Shown: positions 48,124 to 59,825, counted from the first letter of the stretch. The stretch: 64,000 bases of DNA from Endocalyx cinctus (GCA_001600455.1 BCKC01000006.1:2356001-2420000); one strand, 5' to 3'. Made by a program: numbers and translations. The notes: generated from the sequence alone by a model not told the origin.

Positions 48124-48923
48124 TTAAGCCGTCTTCTTCCACTGCGAGTAAACGCCGATCAAGCTGCTCACCGTCCCGGCGAGGCCGACGAACCCTTCGT
48201 CGAAGCCGATCCAGCCCAACGTCGACGTCGGGATGGTGAGATCGCAGAGGTCCGAGAACAGCTGGATCTGGCTGCTGGCGCGTTCCCTATTTATTTTCTT
48301 TGGTTAGTTTTGATATACATTTACCGGCGCAAAAAAAAAAAAAAAAAAAAGAAAGAAGAATCCCGAACTTACAAAGCAATCGTCTTACTCTCCACCACGC
48401 CCTCGCCCTCCTTCTTATCCACCTTGGCCTCCCTCTCCCTCAGCCTGTAGAGCGTATACACCTGCGCCACGACGCTGCACGCCAACCCCATCAACCAAAA
48501 CCTATACGCCTCCCTCGCCACCTTTTTCGCGCCCTCCCACCTCCTCACGCCCAGCGCGTCCGGCAGAGTCAAAAGATCGAGCGACAAGTACCCGAAATAG
48601 CCCAGCTGGCGACCGACGGCGGCGTAGCGCAGGACCGGGTCCGCCATCGACGATGACTTGGCGTCGGCCGCGACCGCCGCCGCCTTCAAGTGTTCGACGT
48701 TTTTGCCGGCCCGCAGGACCTTGCGCACGAGCCCGAACTGCTTCTTGAGGGCCTCGAACGGCGCGATCTCCCCCTTGGTCCCGTTCGTGCGCAGCAGGTA
48801 CCACGCGTAGAAGCGCGAGAAGTACTGGATCGTCCGCAGCAGCTTGTCCCGGCCGACGGTCGTCGAGACAAATTTGAGGTAGTGCGCTACGGCCGGGTGG
48901 TATACTACTGCGTCGGCGACCAT
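48124..48923 (-). CDS. PEX11: Peroxisomal membrane protein Pex11
   Basis: Remodels and elongates the peroxisomal membrane to drive peroxisome division. Exons (minus) 48923-48373 and 48286-48124 with an 86-bp intron; 237 residues, standard for Pex11. The start at 48923 gives VADAVVYHPAVAHYLKFV, the conserved amphipathic N-terminus. An in-frame ATG further upstream would add an unnatural poly-Lys stretch from a T-run and is not used. RDKLLRTIQYFSRFYAW is the membrane-tubulating amphipathic helix. A hydrophobic segment (YRFWLMGLACSVVAQVYTLY) and the C-terminal FVGLAGTVSSLIGVYSQW form the membrane anchors. The gene is followed by a 1.7-kb spacer to PRS1 on the same strand. Sure of the family; subtype Pex11 rather than 11B/11C is likely. 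Confidence 0.92.
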
Positions 48924-50672
48924 TTTGCTGACTTTTTTTTTTTTTTTTTTTTTTCTATCTTTCCCGTTTTTCAACAGATTATCCTTTCTCGATTTTTTTT
49001 TTTAACTCTATCCGATCTAAAGGATGTATGAGGAAGGTTCGATGATAGGAGTAAAAAGCTCGTCTCTTTATTTTTTTTTTATCTTCGGATAGATTATTTT
49101 ATTTTTATCGGTCTTTGTTCGTTCGTTTGTTTCCGCCTCGTCGAGGAATGCGCGGAGGACGGGGGTGAGATTTTATCGGCTGATAGATAGATATAGGACT
49201 TTCACACGTCAAATTGGCCTGAGTTGAAAAGAGTAACCGGTTATTCGAAATGATTTATCCTCAAATCAATGAGAAAAGATACGTATACGAGAAAAAAATT
49301 AAAATCGTAGGTTAACAGGCGATAAAAAGTAAGTAAGTAATGAGAATAGTTTACATTCTAAAGAAAAGAAGAAGAAGAAAAAAGTAAGAAGGGGAGAGAA
49401 ATGGATGAGGAGGTTTAGGTTGAATTGAGATTCAATGGCTACAGCCGATATGCAGCAACAGAGCAATGGATGATGCAACGCTTTGCCGAGGTCTACGGCT
49501 TATACTTTGTGTTCCAGTAGCCATGCGATTTTACCGGTCTGGGGTATTCAGTCAGGCCCAGTAACTTTTACTACCTATCTTTTCGTACCTTTTTTTTTTC
49601 GGGACTTTTTAATGGGTAAATATCGGTCACCTTGAACCAATGGAAATGATTTTATTTTTTATTTCTTGGGTTGGTACATTTGGGCAATCGGGCATAACTT
49701 CGTCACAAATATATAATACCGAGAAGATGTTTTATTCTTTTTCAACTGCTTTCAATATTTTTTTTCTGATTCATGTATCAACATAATCTCAGCATAGGAT
49801 AGGCGCAATAGTCCTAACCTAACACTTAATTTTTATTCCCCATATTAGACCCATATCACATGCGAGTGCCAAGCCCTCGGGCATGATCCGCACTTTGTAC
49901 TATTATTACATAGCACTCCAAAACGACGCCGGTTATGTCAGACCTGATCAAACGGTCTAGTCGACGGTGATATATCAAGGACGGGCGCCAGGTTTGATGA
50001 ATATTCTCGACATACCATTGGAATACTTATGCGTAACTACGATTTTGTTTCTTGACGGATGTCTTACCCAGTTCGGTGACTGCGAAGACATATAAAGCTT
50101 GCACCGTAAACCCGGTCACACACCACACCGAGCGGGACGGTAAGTTGACATGCAAAATCACGATTCCTAGAGAGAAATATGACTCGTGGCAAACACCTAT
50201 ATCTTCCCCAAGTCTAGATGCTTCCTCTCTAATAGCAATGTTCGAATCTTCAAAGGAAAGCCAAAACCAGCCACGACTAGAATTGCGATTTCTTCTTTTT
50301 GGATCGTTCATGAAAAAAAGGAAAGAAAAAAAAAACGTCATGATAACGTGAAACTTCCCTACCTGTATAATGGATCGCCACCGATTCTTTGATGTACTCC
50401 TGGATCAATGAAATCAACTTCTCTGGCCGGGAAGAAAGAGGGTCTTCACTCCCAAAGACTCCTTTTCTGGTAGAGATGAAAATTTACGCCGGAAAGAAAT
50501 ATGCCATATTCGCCGAGACATTCGTTAAATGCAAAAGTGTACCCCCTTTCGCCACATCCCCACACTTTCTATTGGCGCAGATACTTTATTAAAAAAAGGC
50601 TTGCGAGTTTTGTCTATATTCGAGACTGCCTCAAGACGGAGGAGGGTTGGGCCGATACATCCTCCCGACCGC
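48924..50672. other. Intergenic region PEX11-PRS1
   Basis: 1.75 kb. A T-run (48937-48954) abuts the PEX11 start, so its 5' UTR begins with poly(A). Overlapping frames on both strands at 50027-50351 (about 100 codons each) show no family features. No gene supported. Confidence 0.5.
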
Positions 50673-52279
50673 TCAATCGTACTGGAATAGGACGCTGATA
50701 GATTCGCCATGATGTATCCGACGGATCGCCTCGGAAAATATAGGCGCCACGTCTAAGACCTCGAGTTTGGGACACATTTTCTTGTGTTCATCTTGGGGAA
50801 CCGAGTTCGTTACTACCACCTTGTCGAGCGCCGAGGCGTTGATGCGCTGGATCGCATCGCCGCTGAAGACGCCATGAGTCAAGAGCGCTAGTACTCTAGT
50901 TGCCCCTTCTTTTCGTACCAACTTAGCCGCACGTGTGATGGTATTGGCGGTATCGGCGAGATCATCAATCAAAATACAGATGCGGTTCGCCACGTGGCCA
51001 ACCAGCATCATTGTGGCGTTTTGACGGTCCGTGATACGCGTAGGTCGTCGTTCCTAAAATTTTGGGATAAGTTTTGCGAATTAAGAGTAGACAAAGAAAT
51101 CGACTCGTCTCACCTTATGAATGAGTGCAAAGTCCATCCCGAGGCTGTCGGCGATGGCCGCTGCACGCTTCGCTCCCCCGGCATCCGGACTCACGATCAC
51201 CGCCTCCCTATAATCGGGAACATTCTGCTGGATGTAACGTTTTAATAATGGGCGACCGTACAAGTTGTCCATCGGTATATCGAAGAAGCCCTGGTACTGG
51301 GCGTCGTGAAGATCTAATGCGACCACACTAGATAAAAAAGGTCGTTAGCAAGTGCACTGATTAGAGTACACAGACAGAAGATTGAAAAGAAAGGGAGATA
51401 GGCGGCTCGAAACAATTTGTTTTTGACAAATTGTATTTCGAATACCCCGCGTTCGCCTATTACAGAAGGATATACATACTGATCGGCGCCAGCGCAGGTC
51501 AATAAATCGGCAACGAGGGTCCCAGCCTGTGCGACCCATCGCTTATATCCGGGCTTCGCCTGGAAGGTAGAGATAAGGGAGGGATTCTCGTAATCGTGGG
51601 TGGTAAAGCTCCGCGTTAAGGCTGTACCACTCGCACGCGGTGTTCCGTTGACGGAAGAAGAGTCACCATTAATACTGCCGTCACCGTTTGACATGTGAGA
51701 GGCATGTGAACCGTCGGTCCCGTTGGAAAGGGTAGTTTTGCTCATAGCTCGAGTGATATCCGTTTCTCTTCCGAAGCTCGCAGATTTGGCGATACCTGGG
51801 GCTGGCGTTGCGGGCACACTCTCAAACGTGTACTTATCCTTCGGGACTTCGACCGGGGGTTTTGATAAGGGCGCGCCAGTCTTGTTGTAGGGTAGGTCTG
51901 GTTGTCGCGAATAAGGGAATAAGGGAAGAACTGCGGTAACTCTCTTGGCCGAACCAATCTTACAAGCCGAAATCACTTTTTTAAAAACGAGTTAGAGTGT
52001 CCATGTCAAAGTTTTTTTTTTTAAAAAAAAAAAGTGGGAGGGGGAGATTGAGGGCATACTGATGCATAGCTCGATAAGGTGGTCATTTATAGATCCACCA
52101 CCAGATTGAATTATGAAGACGTCCTTGCCACGGACGGAATCTTTGATTTCGCAACGGGATTCTCCTACAGAGAATTTGCTTAAGATTCGCTGACCGAGAG
52201 GAACTCCAAGCATACTGCAAACCGACTCAGCTAAAGCTGGGTGGGAATTGCCCGAGAGAACAACGATATTCCGAACCAT
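50673..52279 (-). CDS. PRS1: Ribose-phosphate pyrophosphokinase (PRPP synthetase, Prs1 type)
   Basis: Makes PRPP from ribose-5-phosphate and ATP for purine, pyrimidine, His, Trp and NAD synthesis. Exons (minus) 52279-52060, 51975-51480, 51327-51114, 51053-50673; introns 84, 152 and 60 bp; 436 residues. Landmarks: [13 protein letters not shown] at the start, [13 protein letters not shown], a catalytic flexible loop [42 protein letters not shown], and the PRPP loop [12 protein letters not shown]; it ends [14 protein letters not shown]. Between PYSRQ and GTLVADLL there is an extra stretch of roughly 110 residues, Ser/Asn/Gly-rich, in the position of the non-homologous region of yeast Prs1. Such proteins usually act in hetero-oligomers with other Prs subunits and are linked to cell-wall integrity in yeast. 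Confidence 0.93.
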
Positions 52280-54658
52280 CTTGGCAAAGGTGTCGGAAAG
52301 AATCGGTTAAGGTGTGGTAAGTAGCGGACAATGATCTGTATCCGACACAATCACCTCACACTTGACAAAACCTTATGGATCAAGATAGGTAAAGACAATC
52401 AAGGTGAATCGGTGAAGCTTGCTTGGATTGAGAATGTCTCAAGTGGTGGTGATTTACCACTTGAAGTGTAGAAAAAAAAAAAAAAAAAGAGAAGAGAAAA
52501 AAGTTTGGCGCCAGAAAAAAAAAAGTCTTATCTGCTCCGATTACGGTTGGTTACAGACGTCAGAGCTAGCTTTTTTTTCTTCACTTTCTTCAATCCTTCT
52601 CTGGACAACCGAGGGTATGTATAGATATTACGTATATGATATAATACCTTAACTAACCGAATATAAAATGTGAGGAACTTTTACTTTAAATGAAGGAGGA
52701 AAAATGAATATTCTCCTGAAGGATTTTTCAATGGAAAGGAAAAAAGTAAACAGAAAGAGAAAAAAAAAAAGAATTTAATAAAATATGGATTCTATCAAAT
52801 CGCAGAAATATTCATTAGGTATGACCTAGCATTGTATAACGTACGTAAAGCAAACTCAGTAATTCTCTTAGCTTTATTAACTCTTGAGAAAGGACAATTA
52901 TTTACTTTTTTTTTTCTTTTTTTTTTCTTCACACCTTGAACTTTCGAATCCGTTGGAAGTGGGTAAGCAGATAGGTAGAAGAAGAAGAAAAAAGTTTTAC
53001 CGGTAATTTCTTTGTCTTTTAGTGGTTGGTTTAAGTTACATGGAGCCACTAAATAGAACTAATTAACAGGGCAAGCAGGGCTAATGTACAGTGTAGTGCA
53101 ACGAACAATTAGGTACATCAGAACCTGGAACAAACACTTTTTTTTAATACCCCACATGGGTTTAACGTCACGTTTCACTGCTTGTCCTGTTACATATCAC
53201 TAATGTCATATTGCGTAAATTCAAGCATTGAAGTCGTTATTGAAAGGATCTTTGAAAAAATAGAACTGTGCAGAAACACTAAAAAAGATTATTGCGCGTC
53301 GAAGGCGTAAGTGGCTTTTCCTTGACGACATACATTACTTCGGTATGTAATTGGTGTGCAATGGGAAATATGCCCCACGTCAAAGTACCTAGGTACTTAC
53401 CCAGTACTTATTATACAGTATTTGCGTGTAATATACAACTACCTGTACTGTGTATAGTCACTTTTACCAATGCAAATCAAATTGGGACTGAAATCTGAGC
53501 CATGCCGCTTTTAGCCCGAGCCCAGCCTGAGCAGTATCCATTTTTCCATGCGCTAAAATGAATGAACTTGCATAACTTTTATTCTTTTGTGGTGATTATA
53601 CCGTTCTGAAACGGAAAGCCCCGTGGATGAAGGGCTACTCGCATTAGCTTCAGGCTGGTGCTTGTGGCTGTGCGTAGCTTGTGGAAGCGATCGAAGCGAA
53701 AGGAGGCTCTGTTCGCACAATTCGATTTGTGGGGCTTCCTGGCAACGGAGCTTATAATATGCAGCGTTCGTGTAAGGGCCTAGGCAGTGAACTAGAACTA
53801 AGGTTGAATCAGGGCTAGTTCAGGCCTACATAGGGGCCTTCTCATAGCACATTCTAATAGCTAGAAACTTCCCTCCTTAAGCATTAATCTATGTTATCAA
53901 ATACTCCAAAAGAAACCTATCTCACACCAATCTCTTACGATGCCGGAAGGGCCAACTGTTTAAGGCTAACCGCTTCTAGAAATAAGCTTAACTGAAGTCG
54001 TTTACCTACCTTGCATGTTGGAGCATCTCGAAACTAGGGCTGTATAACTATATGGTCTTCAAAAGTGGCCCATGCTAGTTACCAACCGCTGCGTAGCAGA
54101 GATTTTCTGAGAACCATTATCAGCCCGAGGATACTTTTCACAGGGATATCGGCGCGTGCGAACGTATGGAGCACTTACAATAAGGAACCAACATGTAAGT
54201 TATGATGTGCCACATGTAGCCGAGGGGCGCCCGGTCGCAGATCTTTAGTACTCAATCAACTGCTCACAGTCCAAAAAGGGAATAGATGAAATTTAATAAT
54301 TCAGTGATCGGGAGATCGCGTTGTTCGAGTTGGCACGAGTGACCAGTTCCCGAGGCTGTATAGCCCGGTACATGGTCCGGCTGATATGGTACAACTTACG
54401 GTGGTTGAGAGGGCATACTAATGAGTGGAATCACCAGTCAATGTAGTAGATGGGATAGTAGATGTATGAAAAGATCATCTCTTCGAAAGAACTTTCCATG
54501 AAAAGTGTCAACTATATAAATACCATTAAGTGGGTGCCCCACACCACTAAATAGCCTATCAACACCGCTGTGCGGAATAACGTATTTCTAGCTGGGTGGT
54601 ACCCAGGTATTAGGGGTAAGTTAAACTTGAATTCTGTTATGTCCATGTCCTTTAAAGC
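52280..54658. other. 2.4-kb intergenic region PRS1 to orphan gene
   Basis: No supported gene. The first part has long A runs on the plus strand (52471-52488, 52518-52526, 52759-52770) flanking the PRS1 promoter. The middle has a GTACCTAGGTAC word near 53386-53396. The part from 53,500 to 54,560 is less AT-biased, with no coding signal I recognise; it could be decayed sequence. Confidence 0.45.
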
Positions 54659-55306
54659 TCATACTTCTCGCCCGGCAGCTGCTCCCGGAACCGACGCTCC
54701 CTCCTTCTCGCGCCGGAGCTTGTCCCGGAACTCGCGCTCCCATTTTATCACTGGCACTGTCCCAATCTTATAACCAGCAACGGCATCTTTATGAAACTTT
54801 CGGTTCTCGTCATTAATTTTATTTATAAATCCCGGATCTTTTAGGACCTTTACACGGTGATAAAGGTACACAATATAAAGCGCCATAGTATCTTGTAACC
54901 GACTACCGTGAGGCGCATCAAGTAGCTTAGAGATTAAGCTATTAGTTAACTTCGGTAGCGAAGGATAAAAGCGATTTTGTTCGGCGGATTCGACAAGTTC
55001 TTGGGCGGGAAAATACCAGTCAGCGGCCGGGAGGAAGACGGTACTCTCCATCTGATGTGGTGCAGCCGGGTTAAAAGCTGGGGGGTTTAGCCGTCGGCGA
55101 TGAACTTCAGGGTGCCACCGTAAAAAATGGGCCAGGTTTTCGCGTGGCTCTTCTGCGTCTACCCAACCATTATAAATCAAGACCTGTCTCGCCTGGTCTA
55201 TGTCGGCTACAAGGATATATAAGGAAAAAACGTCCGTAGGAACGCCGTAGTGTCGCAGGGCATCTTCGAACCAGATGGTACAGGGAATACCGGCTTGTTG
55301 TAGCAT
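54659..55306 (-). CDS. Nucleotidyltransferase-like orphan protein (fungal-specific family)
   Basis: 215 residues from the ATG at 55306, single exon as read. The opening LQQAGIPCTIWFEDALRHYG then VPTDVFSLYILV resembles the helix-strand start of a widespread fungal family with a nucleotidyltransferase-like (AbiEii/MNT) fold, in which the usual text is close to GIPxxxxGxxALxxxGxPRxxxDIDL. The catalytic Asp pair expected there is absent (FSLYI), so it is probably not an active transferase. The rest is helical with a basic C-terminal end (KWEREFRDKLRREKE). The N-terminus seems about 10-15 residues short for the family; a GTGCAG just before the ATG could be an intron acceptor. The gene is isolated, with 2.4 kb and 0.8 kb gene-free flanks. 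Function unknown; family call is from memory of sequence style. Confidence 0.5.
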   Translation of the reverse strand: MLQQAGIPCTIWFEDALRHYGVPTDVFSLYILVADIDQARQVLIYNGWVDAEEPRENLAHFLRWHPEVHRRRLNPPAFNPAAPHQMESTVFLPAADWYFPAQELVESAEQNRFYPSLPKLTNSLISKLLDAPHGSRLQDTMALYIVYLYHRVKVLKDPGFINKINDENRKFHKDAVAGYKIGTVPVIKWEREFRDKLRREKEGASVPGAAAGREV

Positions 55307-56142
55307 TCTGCACGGATGATATCTTGTGAGAGACGCCGTAATAAGTTATTATTTATTTTGGTCGTAAAGTAATACCGATAAAAACGATAGATATTTATTC
55401 TAGAGATATCTTATTAATGTATATTTTATAAGTATGATGGGTTTGTATTAAGTAATATATATATATTAACGTGGCCTTTGGCCGAGAATGAGGAGAAGCG
55501 GGGAAAAGTATACTTTATAAGAATATAATGTGTCGGTGCTGCAGGGATGACTAACACAGAGTCTTTATTATTACTAGTTAACCCCGCAGAGCTGTACTAA
55601 TGTAGTGTAGTGTACTGGTGGTTTTAGGGAGCAAACGCACTACGAATGTACCTAAGTAGAGATACTAAGTGAAATATGAATACCTATACTATAAGGTACA
55701 TCTTAAACCCCATTGGCTAAGCGCGCAGGTTTATTGTTAGGGTATAACTGGAACCAACTGAGCACGCTACACCACTGTAAATTCTTGGTTGGCCCGTCAC
55801 CAGTTGGTTCTGTTTGATGTCATCACAGTTTTGGGTTGGCATAAGTAAACAACCCAACATTAAACATTACCATCATTTAAACCCACGCGAGATACTCGAT
55901 ATTCTCGGTCGCACCACTTACTTGCTTGCCCTGATTACTCTTTCATAAAGCCAGTAATCTCTCGGATTTTATATCTATTATTTTCTACTATATTCATAGT
56001 ATTGTCTTTATTTACATGCATCTGACTCAATATTTCGTATAGAAAACCAGGTCACGACTTCGGATTTCAACCAAACAATACTCTCGTCTCATCCGATCTC
56101 CCTACTTTCTATATAAACCCATTATCTGATCCAAACATTAAC
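55307..56142. other. Divergent promoter region, orphan gene / SNF2 gene
   Basis: 836 bp. AT-rich with TATATATATT near 55,460, GTACCTAAGTA near 55,650 and a pyrimidine-rich stretch before the SNF2 start. No gene seen. Confidence 0.5.
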
Positions 56143-59133
56143 ATGGTTAACGAGCAAGCGCCTCCCAAGGCGCCTCTGCGTCCGTCGGGTCCAAACGATA
56201 CACATGGATCCTCCAGCACATACCCCGCTCCGAAGGCTGGCCTCGAGGATAGATACGCGAACCTATTCATCCGACCCAAAAACAGACCTGAACACCATCG
56301 CCCACAACGGATAAGCGGTCCTTTAGGGCCTTCTTTTAAGGATAAGAAGCCCGCGCCGCCTCCCGTCTTCGGTAGTATGCCAGGTCCCGAAGGTTCGGCT
56401 AGTAACCCGATTTCCATCGTCGATCGTCCGCCCATCTCCGCCTACAGCCAACCCGGCGTCTTCTCCGAATACGTCCAGCCTAAGGAGGCCAGCGAGAACC
56501 TCAAAGCCTTGCTCGAGGGCTCCATCGAAGACGACGACGATAAATTAGCCACGGACGAGGTGGAGGCCAGATCTCAGATACCCGGCTTGAAAGTCCGCTT
56601 GTTACCGCATCAAGTCCAGGGCGTCGAATGGATGAAAGGTAGAGAACTAGGTCCCGTCAAGAAGGGCAAGGTACCGAAAGGAGGTCTCTTGGCCGACGAC
56701 ATGGGTCTGGGTAAAACCTTGCAGTCTATCTCCCTGATCTTGACCAATACAAAACCTGCCGATAAGCACCCGGGAGTGGAGAAGACCACCTTGGTAGTTG
56801 CGCCTTTGGCCTTGATTCGTCAGTGGGAGGCCGAGCTTGACGAGAAAATCGAAGACTCTCATCGGTTGAGGGTTCTAGTCCATCATGGTCCTCAACGCAC
56901 GAAGCGTTGGGAAGAGCTTCGTAAATACGACGTCGTCATTACCACTTATCAAATTTTAGTTTCGGAGCATGGTAACAGCAGCGATCCGTCCAAAGCAGGC
57001 TGCTTCGGATTACATTGGTACCGCGTCATCCTCGACGAAGCACACACTATCAAGAACCGGAACGCCAAAGCCACTAAAGCTTGCTATAATTTACGAAGCA
57101 TATATCGATGGTGTCTCACCGGTACACCCATGCAGAACAACCTCGAAGAGCTACAAAGTCTCGTCAAGTTTCTACGTCTTCAGCCTTACGACGACCTAAA
57201 GGAATGGAAGGAGCATTTTGAGCTCCCCATCAAACAAGGAAAAGGACACGTGGCTATTCGACGTTTACACAGTCTCCTAAACGTTTTCATGAAGCGTCGA
57301 ACTAAAGATATCCTAAAAGAAGCCGGTGCATTAAGCACCGGGGCCAGCGATACCAAGGATGGCGAAGGCAAGAGCGCCACGTCAGGATTCAAAGTCACGG
57401 AGCGAAAAGTCGTAACGATGAAAGCTCAGTTATCGCCGGCGGAGCGACGATTCTACGACCGATTGGAGCAGCGAACGGATAAGAGTATCGAGGCCATGAT
57501 GCGCGGCAAGGTGAACTACGCCAGCGCCTTGGTTCTCCTTTTACGACTGCGCCAAGCTTGCAATCACCCGAAACTCGTCGAGGGGAAGCTCGAGAAGGAC
57601 AGGGATGCCCTTTCGGAGGAGACGCGACCAAAGAAGGGCCACGACGACGACGTCGACGACCTGGCGGACCTTCTCGGCGGCCTAGATGTCCAGGTTAAGC
57701 ACTGCGAGATCTGCGGCTGGGAACTCGACCAGGAGAATCGCCTCCCCGGCAAGGATAAGTGCAAGGCCTGTTACGAGGATCTCGAATACTTCAGGTATCA
57801 CGACGAAGAGCTGCCTAAGCCGAAATCGAAGAAGAAGCAGGTGACGAAGAAGAAAGTAACGGAAGTCGTAGCCAAGAAGACGAAGCCGCCGAAAGAAGAG
57901 AAGTCGATCATGTCTTCCCCCGAAGTGGCCAAGAAAAGTCGGAAACCTCGCAACCGAAGGGCCATCGTCGATAGCGACGACGAAGAGGACGAAGGTAGCT
58001 GGATCGTTTCGGGCGACGAGCAGGGCCCGCTGCGTCTGGGTAAGGCCGGTGGTACGGACGACGAGAACGCCGAGGGTGACGGTGAGACGATCAACTCGGA
58101 AGATTCAGAAGAAGAGGAGTCCCAGGACGGTAGTCGGTTGGAAAGTTTTGTCGTCGACGATGGCAAAGATACCCGGCCTGAAGACCTTCAACGTGCTTTA
58201 GAGGATTCGGATTCGGAAGACGACGACCTAGACTCTGTCTCCGATCTGCCCCAGAAAACAAGGAGACGTGCGCGCGTGGTAGAAAGCGAAGACTCGGAGG
58301 GAGACGAAGTCGACTCGGAAACTGAGGAACAAGAATTCGATAGTGACGAAGATGACAGCGGTATCGCCGAGTCGGAAATCATCACATCCGCGTCCGAGCC
58401 CGAGGACTCGGTCGACGCGTCGGACTCGGACGAAGCCGTCGGGTACAAATCCGGCAGCCGAAAGGAGAAGACGCCGCACGTGCTCGCGTCGGCCAAGATC
58501 CGGCAGCTGATCAACATCCTGCGCGGCGAGGTGGAGGAGCACAAGTTCATCGTCTTCAGCCAGTTTACGTCGATGCTGGACCTCGTCGAGCCCTTCTTCC
58601 GCAAGGAGGGTATCAAGTACGTGCGCTACGACGGCAGCATGAAGAACGACGCGCGCGAAGCCTCGCTCGCGGCCCTGCGAGGCGACAAGCACACGCGCGT
58701 CCTACTCTGCTCGCTCCGCTGCGGCGCGCTAGGTCTGAACCTGACGGCCGCGAGCCGCGTCGTCATCCTCGAGCCCTTCTGGAACCCGTTCGTCGAGGAG
58801 CAGGCGATCGACCGCGTGCACCGGCTCACGCAGACGGTCGACGTCGTCGTGTACCGGCTGACGGTCGAGCGCAGCGTCGAGGAGCGCATCCTCGAGCTGC
58901 AGGAGCGGAAGAGGGACCTCGCCAAGGACGCCATCGAGGGCGCCGCGGCGGCCCGCGCCGGCAGGAAGGGCAAGAAGGACGTCAAGCTCGGCCTCAACGA
59001 GATGCTGGATCTTTTCAAGCCGGGCGGGTACGGAGATGCTGCTTCTGCTCAGGGGGAGGAAGACGAGAGGCGGGCTCAGAAGGCGAGGGCGGAGAGGAAG
59101 GCTGAAGATCGGGTTTACGGAAGACGGTGGTGA
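56143..59133 (+). CDS. SNF2-family DNA-dependent ATPase (Rad5/16-like group)
   Basis: Nuclear ATP-driven DNA/chromatin translocase. Intronless, 996 residues. The N-terminal 130 residues are Pro-rich and disordered. The first helicase lobe has LLPHQVQGVEWM, LADDMGLGKTLQ (Walker A, about 191), DEAH (about 298), LTGTPMQNN and LRLRQACNHPKL. Next comes a small four-Cys element (CEICG then CKAC, about 522-545), a Lys-rich stretch, and a Ser/Asp/Glu-rich acidic linker (about 609-766). The second lobe has FSQFTSMLDL, RYDGSM, LCSLRCGALGLNLTAA and QAIDRVHRLTQ (arginine fingers). Lobe sequences resemble the Rad5/Rad16/Uls1 group, but the full RING finger of that group is not seen. It could be an orthologue of fission-yeast Rrp1/Rrp2; I cannot decide. 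GC content rises towards the 3' end. Confidence 0.88.
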   Translation: MVNEQAPPKAPLRPSGPNDTHGSSSTYPAPKAGLEDRYANLFIRPKNRPEHHRPQRISGPLGPSFKDKKPAPPPVFGSMPGPEGSASNPISIVDRPPISAYSQPGVFSEYVQPKEASENLKALLEGSIEDDDDKLATDEVEARSQIPGLKVRLLPHQVQGVEWMKGRELGPVKKGKVPKGGLLADDMGLGKTLQSISLILTNTKPADKHPGVEKTTLVVAPLALIRQWEAELDEKIEDSHRLRVLVHHGPQRTKRWEELRKYDVVITTYQILVSEHGNSSDPSKAGCFGLHWYRVILDEAHTIKNRNAKATKACYNLRSIYRWCLTGTPMQNNLEELQSLVKFLRLQPYDDLKEWKEHFELPIKQGKGHVAIRRLHSLLNVFMKRRTKDILKEAGALSTGASDTKDGEGKSATSGFKVTERKVVTMKAQLSPAERRFYDRLEQRTDKSIEAMMRGKVNYASALVLLLRLRQACNHPKLVEGKLEKDRDALSEETRPKKGHDDDVDDLADLLGGLDVQVKHCEICGWELDQENRLPGKDKCKACYEDLEYFRYHDEELPKPKSKKKQVTKKKVTEVVAKKTKPPKEEKSIMSSPEVAKKSRKPRNRRAIVDSDDEEDEGSWIVSGDEQGPLRLGKAGGTDDENAEGDGETINSEDSEEEESQDGSRLESFVVDDGKDTRPEDLQRALEDSDSEDDDLDSVSDLPQKTRRRARVVESEDSEGDEVDSETEEQEFDSDEDDSGIAESEIITSASEPEDSVDASDSDEAVGYKSGSRKEKTPHVLASAKIRQLINILRGEVEEHKFIVFSQFTSMLDLVEPFFRKEGIKYVRYDGSMKNDAREASLAALRGDKHTRVLLCSLRCGALGLNLTAASRVVILEPFWNPFVEEQAIDRVHRLTQTVDVVVYRLTVERSVEERILELQERKRDLAKDAIEGAAAARAGRKGKKDVKLGLNEMLDLFKPGGYGDAASAQGEEDERRAQKARAERKAEDRVYGRRW

Positions 59134-59825
59134 TTTTCCTCTTTCTAGCCGCCATTTTCATTAGGGCTTGAGGTATGATAAGAGATGGTTCCCCCTTTTT
59201 TCTTCTTCTTCATGAGGTAGGGGAGGGAACGAAACGAAACGAAATGATATGAATGGAGGGAAGAGAAACGATATGAGTGTGCGGGTTATGCTTGCATATA
59301 ATGTTATGAATACTTTATTTTTTTCCTCGTATGATTGATTATATAGACGGATGAGGAAATACAGGGGAAAAAATCGATGGGGGGGTATATAGATGAGAAA
59401 CAGGCAAACCCCTTGTTGTTAATATATGAAGTCGAGGTTTTTATCGTCTTTAGGCTGGTTCCCCTGATAGGTAGATACCCGTCAAGCAGATAATAGACGA
59501 CACATAAAAAGAATGAACAAAGCAGAATATGAAGATGCCTTTTTATTTTCGTACTTATTTATTTCATAAAATTCTTTCCTCATTAATTTCATTTCATTTC
59601 ATACATATTATCATTTTTTAATCTAATCTAGTGGAAGAGGGGGTATCAAATAAATAATTTTTCTTTTTTGTCATCAATCAGTCTGTTTATCCGCCCAACC
59701 AACCATTTCCTCTATTTTATTTTAAATCTTTTTTTCTGTAAACGCCAATCTCCTTAATTATATAATACCACCGAATCCTCCCCCTTTTGGGGGGGCGAGA
59801 GGAAAGAAAAATAAAATAAAAAATA
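59134..59825. other. Convergent 3' region SNF2 / YRB30
   Basis: 692 bp between convergent stops. It contains a GAAACGAAAC-type short direct repeat near 59,230-59,250 and T-rich runs (59,317-59,324; 59,730-59,736). No gene supported. Confidence 0.55.

Noticed and set aside
48924..48974. Upstream ATG extending PEX11 by 17 residues
   Set aside because: The extension is mostly poly-Lys from a T-run on the plus strand; the conserved Pex11 start VADAVVYHP follows the inner ATG.
50027..50351. Overlapping 100-codon frames on both strands between PEX11 and PRS1
   Set aside because: Neither has recognisable motifs; both end in translated homopolymer runs.
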